Below, in pieces: positions 15,611 through 23,710 of a stretch of 64,000 nucleotides of DNA. Source of the stretch: Bacillota bacterium (lineage in GTDB: Bacteria > Bacillota > Clostridia > Acetivibrionales > DSM-1351); contig JAEYHZ010000018.1 in NCBI GenBank assembly GCA_023409265.1, positions 8,788 to 72,787 on the forward strand, read 5' to 3'. Under the pieces are notes generated by a model that saw only the letters and a list, made by a program, of their open reading frames with translations, had not been told where the DNA came from and did no database searches. The position numbers were made by a program, and so were the translations under genes. Position 1 is the first letter of the stretch; each line of letters begins with the position of its first letter.

Positions 15611-16798
15611 ATGGTTTTAATTCGACGCAATGAGAAGGCTGTTTTAATGCTATGTCTTTATCTATTTCTGTTTTTTTTCACCCTTTTCCTGCAGCCTGTA
15701 TATGCAGAATCAGGCAGCAAAACAGTCGAGGTTAATTATTTCTATATTTCTGCCTGTTCATCCTGCCATGATACCGAAGAATATCTTGCGGGAGTATCAG
15801 ACAGGTGTGCTTCTGTCCTTAAAGGAAAGAATATCGAGCTTATAATAAATAAATACAATACAGCAGAGAATGAAAATCTGAATATTCTTCAAACCTATCT
15901 CAAAGAGTATAATGTGCCTGAAAAGGAAAAAGATATACCCATAGTTTTTTTTGGCAACACATATATTTCTGGTGAAAAGGCGATTAAAGCCCGCTTTGAG
16001 AAGGAACTGACCGAAGTAAAGCCCGAAGCTCTAATTGCTGCCGGAGAGATAAGAAGTGACAATAATGCTGCTTTCCAGCAGTTCAGCGGTTTCAGGGCTT
16101 TAAGTACCTTTGCGGTTGGTTTTGTGAATGGTCTTACACCATGTTCGCTTTCAATGCTGCTTTTTTTCATTTCGTTATTGATGGCCAGAGATATAAATAT
16201 CATAAAAATGGGTCTGCTCTATTGTTCGGGCAAATTTGTAACATACCTTCTCTTGGGCACCTTATTGTTTAAAACTCTAGGAACTATTAATACAGGCTGG
16301 CTTGGAAGTATTACAAAAATACTTATGCTTGCAGCTGTCATAATCTTTATTTGCCTGAATGCCATGGACTTTGTAGCTGCAAAAAGTGAACGGTATGATA
16401 GGATCAGACTGCAGCTGCCTGCAAGGATCAGAGGGTTGAATCACAAATGGATTAAAGCTGTAGCCAGTGTGGACAGTCCTGTCACATTACTATGGATAAG
16501 CCTGCTCCTGGGAGTATTGACTTCTATTGGAGAGTTCCTGTGTACCGGTCAAATATACCTTACAACCATTCTTTATGTTTTGCACAGTAATAATGAGCTG
16601 AATATCAAGGCGTTTTTATATTTTATTGAATATAATCTGGCCTTTATATCTCCGCTTGTAATCATAACCCTTATTGTATTTAAGGGCAGAGAACTGCTGG
16701 ATGTCTCTGAATTTATACGAAAAAACATGCACTACATAAAACTTGTTAATATAATTGTGTTTTTGCTGCTTGGTCTTTTTATCTTTTTCAATCTGTAA
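15611..16798 (+). CDS. Thioredoxin-like plus CcdA/DsbD-like transmembrane thiol protein
   Basis: A 395-aa fusion. Seen: a signal or first membrane helix (about 10-32), an extracytoplasmic thioredoxin-like domain with the CxxC site C49-S-S-C52, then a helix bundle with two candidate redox cysteines, C178 in GLTPCS and C311 in EFLCTGQ, matching the cysteine pair of CcdA/DsbD membrane domains. It would move reducing power from the cytoplasm to an outer thiol domain. The gene is alone after a terminator, close to the NapH-like protein. The partner and precise function are unknown. The fused layout differs from simple CcdA, which has no thioredoxin part. Confidence 0.7.
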   Translation: MVLIRRNEKAVLMLCLYLFLFFFTLFLQPVYAESGSKTVEVNYFYISACSSCHDTEEYLAGVSDRCASVLKGKNIELIINKYNTAENENLNILQTYLKEYNVPEKEKDIPIVFFGNTYISGEKAIKARFEKELTEVKPEALIAAGEIRSDNNAAFQQFSGFRALSTFAVGFVNGLTPCSLSMLLFFISLLMARDINIIKMGLLYCSGKFVTYLLLGTLLFKTLGTINTGWLGSITKILMLAAVIIFICLNAMDFVAAKSERYDRIRLQLPARIRGLNHKWIKAVASVDSPVTLLWISLLLGVLTSIGEFLCTGQIYLTTILYVLHSNNELNIKAFLYFIEYNLAFISPLVIITLIVFKGRELLDVSEFIRKNMHYIKLVNIIVFLLLGLFIFFNL

Positions 16799-16830
16799 TA
16801 TCAGCCGGAAACTAGAAAGTGGGGGTGCGA

Positions 16831-17136
16831 ATGCCTGTTAAAAACGTTTCTTTCCTGAACGGTAAAAATGAGGTACTTAGAAGTGTTAAATTTACATCAC
16901 TGCCAATAAAGGAACAGGTGCTTATTAATAAAAGCATTGAGTTTTTTGGTGATCCCGAACCTTGCTTTATTCATCGTAGCGCAGTTCTTAAAAGGCTTCT
17001 GGCCGAAATTGAAAATCATTTGAACAGCCTGGCCGACGGCGGCAGCAGTTACGTCAGGTGCTCAGTGTTTATGGAACGGTTCGGGGATATGATCAACTTC
17101 GGAGAGGGTGTAGAGAGCCTCAAATTTGATTTTTGA
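16831..17136 (+). CDS. Conserved small protein of unknown function
   Basis: A 101-aa protein without signal peptide or membrane helix, not recognised. It has a hydrophilic N-terminus (PVKNVSFLNGKNEVL), a central segment with GDPEPCFIHRS followed by an amphipathic helix rich in Leu and Glu, and two cysteines. The start ATG 16831 has GGGGGTG at 16821-16827; a GTG 12 bp upstream lacks a site. It follows the thioredoxin/CcdA-like gene by 32 bp and is probably co-transcribed. No function is proposed. Confidence 0.65.
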   Translation: MPVKNVSFLNGKNEVLRSVKFTSLPIKEQVLINKSIEFFGDPEPCFIHRSAVLKRLLAEIENHLNSLADGGSSYVRCSVFMERFGDMINFGEGVESLKFDF

Positions 17137-17146
17137 AAAAATCAAA
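17125..17146 (+). terminator. Weak hairpin across the stop codon of the small gene
   Basis: TTTGATTT and AAATCAAA flank the TGA stop at 17134-17136. The stem is AT-only and no T-tract follows, so termination here is uncertain. Confidence 0.25.
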
Positions 17147-17208
17147 GCTTTGCGAATTATATTTTAGCGTAGTGTGTTAAAAAAATCCATTAAAAGGTGG
17201 GAACTTTC

Positions 17209-19512
17209 TTGCGGACTAAAAAAAACTTTAAGAAAATTCAAATTTTTAAAGGCTTTTTATTATCCTATATACTAATTTTGATTCTTCCGTTTGCTTTTGG
17301 CAGTTTCGTTTATTTTAAAGCTTTGGGCATAATTGAGAAGGATGCAAAGGATGCCAGAATTTTCATGCTCAAACAGAGCAGTACAATCATAGATAATTAT
17401 TTGAAGGATTTAAACAGAACTACGGTGTCAATGTCCCTTAATCAGAATCTGAATACCCTTATGTACATGAATCAGCCGGGGTACGGATCTTCAGATGTCT
17501 ACTATCTGAGCCTGACTCAGAAAGAAATGAAGTATTTTAATACTTCCACTACCTTTGAAAGTAATATTTATGTATTTTTGAAAAAAAGTGATCTGGTTAT
17601 GACAAAGACAGATACTGTATTTGGTATTAAGGAATACTATTTGACCAACCACTATAATATGCCATATGATACCTGGAATCAGCAGATTCTGAATTCAGTC
17701 CATAAAATGGATATAGATCCTGAAAATATAATAACAGATCAATCAATTCCGCGAAATGAGAAAAGATATCTTGCCTATGTTCAGACACTGCCCTTAAGCG
17801 CACCCGAAAAAATGCTGGGTGCCATCGCTGTATTAATTAATGCTGATGACATAAATAAATTACTAATGGCGGTTGATGAGTCCCAAACAGGCTATACCTA
17901 TATTCTGGATAAGAATGGTAAAGTAATTACAGGAGTTTCAAATGACAGCCGAAAGGATTTTCCTGCCATATCTATTGACCCCGGCTCAACCAGCGGGTTT
18001 TTATTTGAGAAAATAGACGGTAAGGAGATGGCGGTAATCTATACGCAATCTCAGTTCAACAAATGGACTTATGTTACGGCACTGCCTACCAAGGTGTTCT
18101 GGGATAAGGCCATATACATTAAAAAGGTAATCCTGGCCATAGTGATTATTTCATTGCTGTTAGGTATAGGAATTTCCATTTATCTGACTGGAAGGAACAT
18201 TCGTCCCATTCAGGAAACAATGCTTACTTTAAGAAAGGTATTTAAAGGCGAACTCGGAAATGGCAAGAACGAATATGACTTTTTAAAAAATGGTGTAGCA
18301 AAATTGATCAATACCCATGAGGAAATGAAGAAATCCATGGAAAACCAGGAGATTCTTATGAAGTCCACTTTTATCAGCAGACTTATACATGGTGAGATTA
18401 ACGATCAGAGTGAAATTGAAATCCTTTCAGAGCATCTTGGTATCAATCTTACGGGTAAAAAGCATACTGCGGCAATCATTGTTCTTAATCGTTTTTCAAA
18501 TCTTGTAAACAGGGAAGCCCTGATTGAACAGGATATTAACAGAGCAATAATTGAAAATGTTATTGAAAAGCATATCGGACTCAACTGCTTCACGCATATC
18601 ATTGATGCTGATCAGATTGCGCTGATACTGAACTTTGACACCAATGACGACGGGGAATGCGAAAAAATCATAGAAAACATATTTGATAATGTTAAAAATG
18701 AACTGCAGGAGATATTTAATATCAATGTAAATTTTGGTGTTGGAAATCTGTACGAGAAGGTTTCCGATATCAATTTATCTTTCAGTGAGGCCAAAAATAC
18801 TCTTACAGCTTTTAATGAGGTCAATACCGACAATTCGATAATATGGTATAAGGATGTTAAAAAGGAGTCCTCAGGCTACTATTATCCTGTAGAACTTGAG
18901 CTTCAGCTTATAAATATGGCCAAATCAGGAAACAAAACAGATATAGACAGGGTTATGGATATCATATACACCGAAAATTTTGTACAGCGCAGTCTTACAA
19001 ATTATATGGAGTACAACCTTTTCTTTGATATGAGGGGAACTATTATTAAAATAATCGGGGACGTTGGCAGCAAGCTTGATATAAAAGATGTTATAAGCAG
19101 TAATTACAGCTCCATGGATATAAAAGATATATTTGGTACTATGAAAACGGCTTATTACAGCATATGCAATGAAGCAAAGAACAAGAAAAAGAGCCATAAC
19201 AGCCAGCTTCTGGAAAAGCTTGTGGAATATATTCAATCAAACTATTTCTCCTCAGAGGTAAGTGCATGTAATATAGCAGCCCAGTTTAATATATCTGAAT
19301 CCTATTTCTCACAGTTTTTTAAAGAGCAAACCGGCGAGACCTTCAGTGACTTCCTTGAAAAGATGCGGATAAACCGGGCCTGTGAACTTTTGACCGAAAA
19401 GACAATGTCGGTGGAAGATACAGCCAGATTGGTAGGATATAACAGTGCCTATACCTTCAGGCGGGCATTCAAAAGGGTAATGGGCGTCCTGCCTACGGAA
19501 TACAGGGGTTGA
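17209..19512 (+). CDS. Membrane-bound AraC-family regulator (one-component glycan sensor)
   Basis: A 767-aa sensor-regulator. Seen: an N-terminal membrane helix (about 12-34), an extracellular Cache-like sensor region, a second helix (about 302-325), a HAMP-like linker starting RNIRPIQETM, a long cytoplasmic region, and a C-terminal AraC double HTH (about 664-767: NIAAQFNISESYFSQFFKEQ, then SVEDTARLVGYNSAYTFRRAF). Proteins of this layout typically control the LplABC-type sugar transporter next to them, which is the case here. TTG 17209 is preferred over GTG 17197 because AAAGGTGG then serves as the ribosome binding site. It probably acts at the block shared by 19596-19632 and 26813-26849. Confidence 0.88.
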   Translation: MRTKKNFKKIQIFKGFLLSYILILILPFAFGSFVYFKALGIIEKDAKDARIFMLKQSSTIIDNYLKDLNRTTVSMSLNQNLNTLMYMNQPGYGSSDVYYLSLTQKEMKYFNTSTTFESNIYVFLKKSDLVMTKTDTVFGIKEYYLTNHYNMPYDTWNQQILNSVHKMDIDPENIITDQSIPRNEKRYLAYVQTLPLSAPEKMLGAIAVLINADDINKLLMAVDESQTGYTYILDKNGKVITGVSNDSRKDFPAISIDPGSTSGFLFEKIDGKEMAVIYTQSQFNKWTYVTALPTKVFWDKAIYIKKVILAIVIISLLLGIGISIYLTGRNIRPIQETMLTLRKVFKGELGNGKNEYDFLKNGVAKLINTHEEMKKSMENQEILMKSTFISRLIHGEINDQSEIEILSEHLGINLTGKKHTAAIIVLNRFSNLVNREALIEQDINRAIIENVIEKHIGLNCFTHIIDADQIALILNFDTNDDGECEKIIENIFDNVKNELQEIFNINVNFGVGNLYEKVSDINLSFSEAKNTLTAFNEVNTDNSIIWYKDVKKESSGYYYPVELELQLINMAKSGNKTDIDRVMDIIYTENFVQRSLTNYMEYNLFFDMRGTIIKIIGDVGSKLDIKDVISSNYSSMDIKDIFGTMKTAYYSICNEAKNKKKSHNSQLLEKLVEYIQSNYFSSEVSACNIAAQFNISESYFSQFFKEQTGETFSDFLEKMRINRACELLTEKTMSVEDTARLVGYNSAYTFRRAFKRVMGVLPTEYRG

Positions 19513-19518
19513 GTCAAA

Positions 19519-19568
19519 GGGATGATATGTTTTCTAATGAAATGTATCATCCCTGTTTTATTGTCTTT
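19519..19568 (+). terminator. Terminator after the AraC-family regulator
   Basis: Perfect 9-bp stem GGGATGATA / TATCATCCC (19519-19527 / 19545-19553), followed by T-rich TGTTTTATTGTCTTTTT. Confidence 0.8.
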
Positions 19569-19595
19569 TTGTAATTAATACCATATTGCCCTGTT

Positions 19596-19632
19596 TATAA
19601 TTAAATGTCACATCAAAAAAAGAACTGATTCT
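19596..19632 (+). promoter_or_regulatory. Promoter block of the glycan transporter operon (copy 1)
   Basis: TATAATTAAATGTCACA (19596-19612) followed 20 bp downstream of TGTCACA by TGATTCT (19626-19632). The same words with the same spacing occur at 26813-26849 before the GH27 gene. TATAAT is the likely -10; no consensus -35 is present, which fits activator dependence. Confidence 0.6.
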
Positions 19633-19713
19633 ATCTATTTTCTTTAAGCCGTTTTAAAATCTCATTGTACTCATCCATACAATAAATAATCAGAATTTTG
19701 GGAGGTCCTAAAA

Positions 19714-20676
19714 ATGGCAACATCAGATGCAGTAATTCAAAAAGAAAGGAAAGTTTTAAAACAGCCGGGTGTTAAAAGCAACCTGTCAAAACGTATATTA
19801 AAACATTGGCAGCTTTATCTTTTAATACTGCCATCATTTCTATGCATTATTATATTCAAATATATTCCAATGTATGGAGTTCAGATTGCATTCCGAAATT
19901 ATCAACCAGCAAAAGGCTTTATGGGAAGCCCTTGGGTTGGTTTGAAGTATTTTGAGGATTTCTTCAGTTCCTATCAGTTTTCACGTTTGTTAATAAATAC
20001 TCTTTCAATAAGTATTTATTCATTAATTGCATTATTGCCCATACCGGTAATATTGGCACTTTCATTAAATGAAACCAGATGGAGATTTTTTAAAAAATCA
20101 GTCCAGACAATCACATATGCTCCGTACTTTATATCAACTGTTGTTTTGGTTTCCATAATATTCCAGTTCCTATCACCATACGGTTTATTAAATAATTTAC
20201 TTGGATTGTTTGGAATCGGTAAGGTTGATTTAATGGCTAATCCCGCACTCTTTAAATCACTTTATGTGTGGTCGGGTGTGTGGCAGCAGGCAGGTTACTA
20301 TGCGGTAATTTATCTTGCTGCGTTGGCGGGAATAAATAGTGAACTGTATGAAGCAGCTTGGATTGATGGAGCTTCAACCTTCCAAAAGATAATTCATATT
20401 GATTTGCCGGGTATTTTGCCAACTATAATTATTATTCTTATATTAAATACCGCATCTATTTTGAACGTGGATTATCAAAAGATATTACTTATGCAGAATC
20501 AGCTTAATATGGAAACATCCGATGTAATTTCTACCTATGTATACCGGCAGGGTTTGGTTTCGGTTCAATATAGTTTTTCATCGGCAATAGGATTGTTTAA
20601 TTCCGTTATTTCAATGATTTTGTTTTACGGAGTAAACTTCTTCGCACGTAAATATTCAGAAACCAGCTTGTGGTAG
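19714..20676 (+). CDS. Sugar ABC transporter permease, LplB/YteP type
   Basis: A 320-aa inner membrane permease of the family-1 carbohydrate uptake class. Seen: a polar N-terminus of about 30 residues, about six membrane helices and the EAA loop YEAAWIDGASTFQKIIHIDL that contacts the ATPase. The family marker FKYIPMYGVQIAFRNY near the first helix is typical of LplB/YteP importers for complex oligosaccharides. It pairs with the next permease and the binding protein. The ATPase is not encoded here, as is common when a shared MsmK-type ATPase is used. RBS GGGAGG precedes the ATG. Confidence 0.9.
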   Translation: MATSDAVIQKERKVLKQPGVKSNLSKRILKHWQLYLLILPSFLCIIIFKYIPMYGVQIAFRNYQPAKGFMGSPWVGLKYFEDFFSSYQFSRLLINTLSISIYSLIALLPIPVILALSLNETRWRFFKKSVQTITYAPYFISTVVLVSIIFQFLSPYGLLNNLLGLFGIGKVDLMANPALFKSLYVWSGVWQQAGYYAVIYLAALAGINSELYEAAWIDGASTFQKIIHIDLPGILPTIIIILILNTASILNVDYQKILLMQNQLNMETSDVISTYVYRQGLVSVQYSFSSAIGLFNSVISMILFYGVNFFARKYSETSLW

Positions 20677-20687
20677 GGGGGAGACAA

Positions 20688-21587
20688 ATGGCAAAGAGTA
20701 GACAGATTTTATCTCATAGTGATAAGGTATTTCATTTTTTTAACAATATATTCCTGATAGTATGCTTTGTGATTGTATTTTTCCCTTTGGCCAATGTGGT
20801 AGCTCAGTCCTTCAGTTCTCCGGCCAGTGTTGTTTCGGGAAAGGTACTGTTTTTACCGGTTAAGCCATCTTTAATAGGCTATAAAAGTATCATGGAAGAT
20901 AAGGAGTTACTATCCGGCTTTCTAAATTCATTTATATATACTTTTTTGGGAACCGTGATCAGTGTTGCATTTACCGTTACAGGCGCATATCCGCTGGCAA
21001 GAAAAACTTTTGTAGGCAAAAAGGTTTTTACATGGATTTTCACATTTACAATGATTTTTAACGGTGGATTAATACCAACCTATCTTTTGGTCAGAGATAT
21101 GAATATGCTGGACACAATTTGGGCCATGGTATTGCCTAATGCGGTTGCAGTATGGAATCTTTTCATAGCCAGAGCATTTTTCGAAAATACTATACCAGAT
21201 GGCCTTTACGAGGCAGCAGAATTAGATGGCTGCAGTGATATAAGAATTTTTACATCAATTGTAATTCCATTGTCAAAACCAATTTTGGCAGTTTTGGTAT
21301 TATTTTATGCTATCGGCATCTGGAACAACTATTTTGACGGGTTGATATATCTTTCAAAATCAACAAAATTTCCTTTACAGCTCGTTCTTAGAAATGTACT
21401 TATAAAATCTCAGATGCAGACAATTTTACAGGCAAGTTCCGGACAGGATCAGAGCGAAATAATGGCTTTGACCGAAGTAATGAAATATTCAATTATTGTT
21501 TTTTCTAGTTTGCCGGTAATGCTGCTTTATCCGTTTATCCAGAAGTATTTTGTAAAAGGAATTATGATCGGTTCGGTAAAGGGATAA
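20688..21587 (+). CDS. Sugar ABC transporter permease, LplC/YtcP type
   Basis: The second, 299-aa permease of the same importer, with about six helices and the EAA loop YEAAELDGCSDIRIFTSIV. The start ATG 20688 follows GGGGGGAG at 20676-20683; an in-frame GTG at 20670 overlaps the previous stop and lacks a site. It starts 12 bp after the first permease ends, so both are made from one message. The C-terminus (KYFVKGIMIGSVKG) is the family hallmark. The substrate is probably an oligosaccharide handled by the GH95, GH27 and GH38 enzymes downstream. Confidence 0.9.
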   Translation: MAKSRQILSHSDKVFHFFNNIFLIVCFVIVFFPLANVVAQSFSSPASVVSGKVLFLPVKPSLIGYKSIMEDKELLSGFLNSFIYTFLGTVISVAFTVTGAYPLARKTFVGKKVFTWIFTFTMIFNGGLIPTYLLVRDMNMLDTIWAMVLPNAVAVWNLFIARAFFENTIPDGLYEAAELDGCSDIRIFTSIVIPLSKPILAVLVLFYAIGIWNNYFDGLIYLSKSTKFPLQLVLRNVLIKSQMQTILQASSGQDQSEIMALTEVMKYSIIVFSSLPVMLLYPFIQKYFVKGIMIGSVKG

Positions 21588-21603
21588 AGTTTCTTATATA
21601 ATA

Positions 21604-21653
21604 AAGGAGGTGGTGACTTAAACATATTATTTGATCGGTATGGTTCAAATAAT
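21604..21653 (+). promoter_or_regulatory. Strong orphan Shine-Dalgarno and hairpin before the binding-protein gene
   Basis: AAGGAGGTG (about 21605-21612) is followed by GTG-ACT-TAA (21613-21621), a start-stop minimal ORF, and then a perfect 8-bp hairpin ATTATTTG / CAAATAAT (21626-21633 / 21646-21653). It lies 50-100 nt before the true start of the binding protein and may stabilise its message or act as a ribosome standby site. Confidence 0.4.
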
Positions 21654-21702
21654 ACAAGCAGTAGAATTTTCATTAAAACTAATTTTATTGGGAGGAACAT
21701 GT

Positions 21703-23406
21703 ATGAGAAAGAAATTAGCATTAGTACTGAGCTGCGCTTTAAGTGTATCCGCTATTCTGTCGGCTTGCGGCAGCAATACTCAAACTGCCGGGTCCACATC
21801 CGGATCAACGGTTTCGGCATCTACCAGCGCTGATACAGGACTGTCGGAACCTGGAAAATTTCCGCTTGTAAAAGAAAAGACAACAATAAAAGCCCTGATT
21901 GGCTGGGGAACACAGACAGATATAAACAAGAACTGGAACACAACAGATTATGAAGAAAAGACAAATGTTCATGTTGAATGGCAGGTAGCTTCAGCCGGTG
22001 ACTTCAGAGAAAAACGTGCGCTGGTAATAGCAAGTGGAGATTTGCCGGACGTATTTTTAAACGGTTATAACGATTTTACAGCTGCAGATGAAATGCAATA
22101 CGGAAGCCAGGGAAGCATTATCCCTCTAAACGACATAATTGATAAAAACAGTATTTACTTAAAAAAGATTTTTGATGAAAATCCTTTATACAAGAAAATT
22201 GCAACATCACCTGATGGAAATATATATTCTATGCCTACATTCTCAGTTTGCTACCACTGTGACTATTCACAAAAGATGTGGGTTAATGTATCCTGGCTCA
22301 AAAAGCTGAATATGCAAATGCCAACAACTACAGATGAATTTGAGAAAATGCTTATAGCGTTTAAGGAAAAGGATCCCAACGGTAATGGAAAAGCAGATGA
22401 AATGCCTTTAATGACAACAACAGACGGATGGCATTACCAGTTGGAAGGCTTCTTAATGAATGCATTTGTAAATTGTGATGCTGATACACACCTCTCATTA
22501 AACAATGGCAAGATTGAAATGACAGCAATAAAACCTGAATTTAAAGAAGGTTTAAAATATTTAAATAAACTGTACAAGGCAAAATTGATTCCACCACAGG
22601 CATTTACAACAAATGCAACTTCAATGCAGAAACTCAATGAAAGCGGAGACGTAGAAGTTGTTGGAGCAATCCCCGGCGGTGCAAACTATATATTTGCAGG
22701 CGGACCTGCCGTATCGGACAGATGGAGAGATTATGACATATTACCTCCTATCGCCGGTCCTAACGGTTTCAAATCAGCTCCAAATTATTCAGCAACCAGA
22801 GATATTATTACCGGAGATGTTGCAATATCCAGTGCTGCTAAAGACCCGGCTCTGATAATGAGATGGATTGACTGGATGTACAGTGAGGAAGGAACCTTGT
22901 GGCATGATACAAACGGCGGCAGAGAAGGTACTGAATACAGAAAGGCTAATGCCGATGAGGTTGGTCTTGACGGAAACCCTGCAAAATGGACTTCACTTAA
23001 AGTCAGAAAGCCTGAAGACAATGTGGTTTGGGAACAGTTCTTCCCAAGCAATATGACAAAAGAATTCAGAGCAGGCTGGAAATCACCTAAGGAATGGAAT
23101 GTTCCAAATGATTCACAGGCTCCCGAAGTACAACTGTTCCAGGGATCTAAAGCATATGAGGCCGTTGCTCCAAAAAATGAAGACTCCCTGCCAAACCTCT
23201 TTGTAACCAGTGACAAGATATCTGATTACACTCGCATAAAGACAGGTATTGACGACTACATCAAGGAATCTGTAGTGAAGTTTATTACTGGAAATATGGA
23301 TGTTGATAAGGATTGGGACAGCTATGTTGCCAAAATGAAGAACATCGGTTTGGACGACTATCTGAACATGGCTCAGGAAGCTTATGATGCTAAATTTAAG
23401 AAATAG
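21703..23406 (+). CDS. Extracellular solute-binding lipoprotein of the glycan ABC transporter
   Basis: A 567-aa lipoprotein that captures the sugar for the two permeases upstream. Seen: signal peptide with lipobox LSAC (Cys22), a Ser/Thr/Gly linker, and a family-1 binding protein body of LipO/YtcQ type (about 540 aa, longer than typical MalE-type proteins). It includes a DPNGNGKADEMP stretch that resembles a calcium-binding loop. Start ATG 21703 follows GGGAGGAAC. The gene order permease-permease-binding protein is typical for this transporter class. The ligand is not readable from the sequence, but the neighbouring enzymes suggest fucose/galactose/mannose-containing oligosaccharides. Confidence 0.9.
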   Translation: MRKKLALVLSCALSVSAILSACGSNTQTAGSTSGSTVSASTSADTGLSEPGKFPLVKEKTTIKALIGWGTQTDINKNWNTTDYEEKTNVHVEWQVASAGDFREKRALVIASGDLPDVFLNGYNDFTAADEMQYGSQGSIIPLNDIIDKNSIYLKKIFDENPLYKKIATSPDGNIYSMPTFSVCYHCDYSQKMWVNVSWLKKLNMQMPTTTDEFEKMLIAFKEKDPNGNGKADEMPLMTTTDGWHYQLEGFLMNAFVNCDADTHLSLNNGKIEMTAIKPEFKEGLKYLNKLYKAKLIPPQAFTTNATSMQKLNESGDVEVVGAIPGGANYIFAGGPAVSDRWRDYDILPPIAGPNGFKSAPNYSATRDIITGDVAISSAAKDPALIMRWIDWMYSEEGTLWHDTNGGREGTEYRKANADEVGLDGNPAKWTSLKVRKPEDNVVWEQFFPSNMTKEFRAGWKSPKEWNVPNDSQAPEVQLFQGSKAYEAVAPKNEDSLPNLFVTSDKISDYTRIKTGIDDYIKESVVKFITGNMDVDKDWDSYVAKMKNIGLDDYLNMAQEAYDAKFKK

Positions 23407-23466
23407 ATAAAGAAATAATTAAAGAGATAGTTAAAGAAATAGTTAAAGTAAATATTAAAGTAAACG
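23407..23466 (+). repeat. Degenerate AT-rich tandem repeat after the binding-protein gene
   Basis: About four imperfect units of AAAGAAATAATTAAAG-type sequence (for example GATAGTTAAAGAAATAGTTAAAG) directly after the stop codon. No coding potential. Probably simple-sequence expansion. Confidence 0.5.
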
Positions 23467-23500
23467 TTAGCAAAAATTAAAGAAATGCCAAGTTAACAGG

Positions 23501-23590
23501 AATGCTCTCCACTTTTAAGGAATATTACATGCAATCTTCTTGAAACAGGATTGAGAACATAATAAACCGCTAAAGTGCGGGAGCATTTTG
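23501..23590 (+). terminator. Long imperfect hairpin before the GH95 gene
   Basis: AATGCTC (23501-23507) pairs with GAGCATT (23581-23587), with imperfect extension CCACTTTTA against TAAAGTGCGG, and an inner CAATCTT/AGGATTG stem. It ends in TTTTG. It may be a terminator or processing site separating the transporter from the enzymes. The rest of the 304-bp gap (23591-23710) is plain AT-rich sequence with the GH95 ribosome binding site. Confidence 0.4.
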
Positions 23591-23710
23591 TCAATCTACC
23601 TGTTTACCTTAAACATTAGTTTTATACAAAATTATATCAGTAATCTACATTTTAATTTTTGGAAAATTATATAAAATTCATATTATTAATTTTTAAAAAG
23701 CGAGGAAGTT

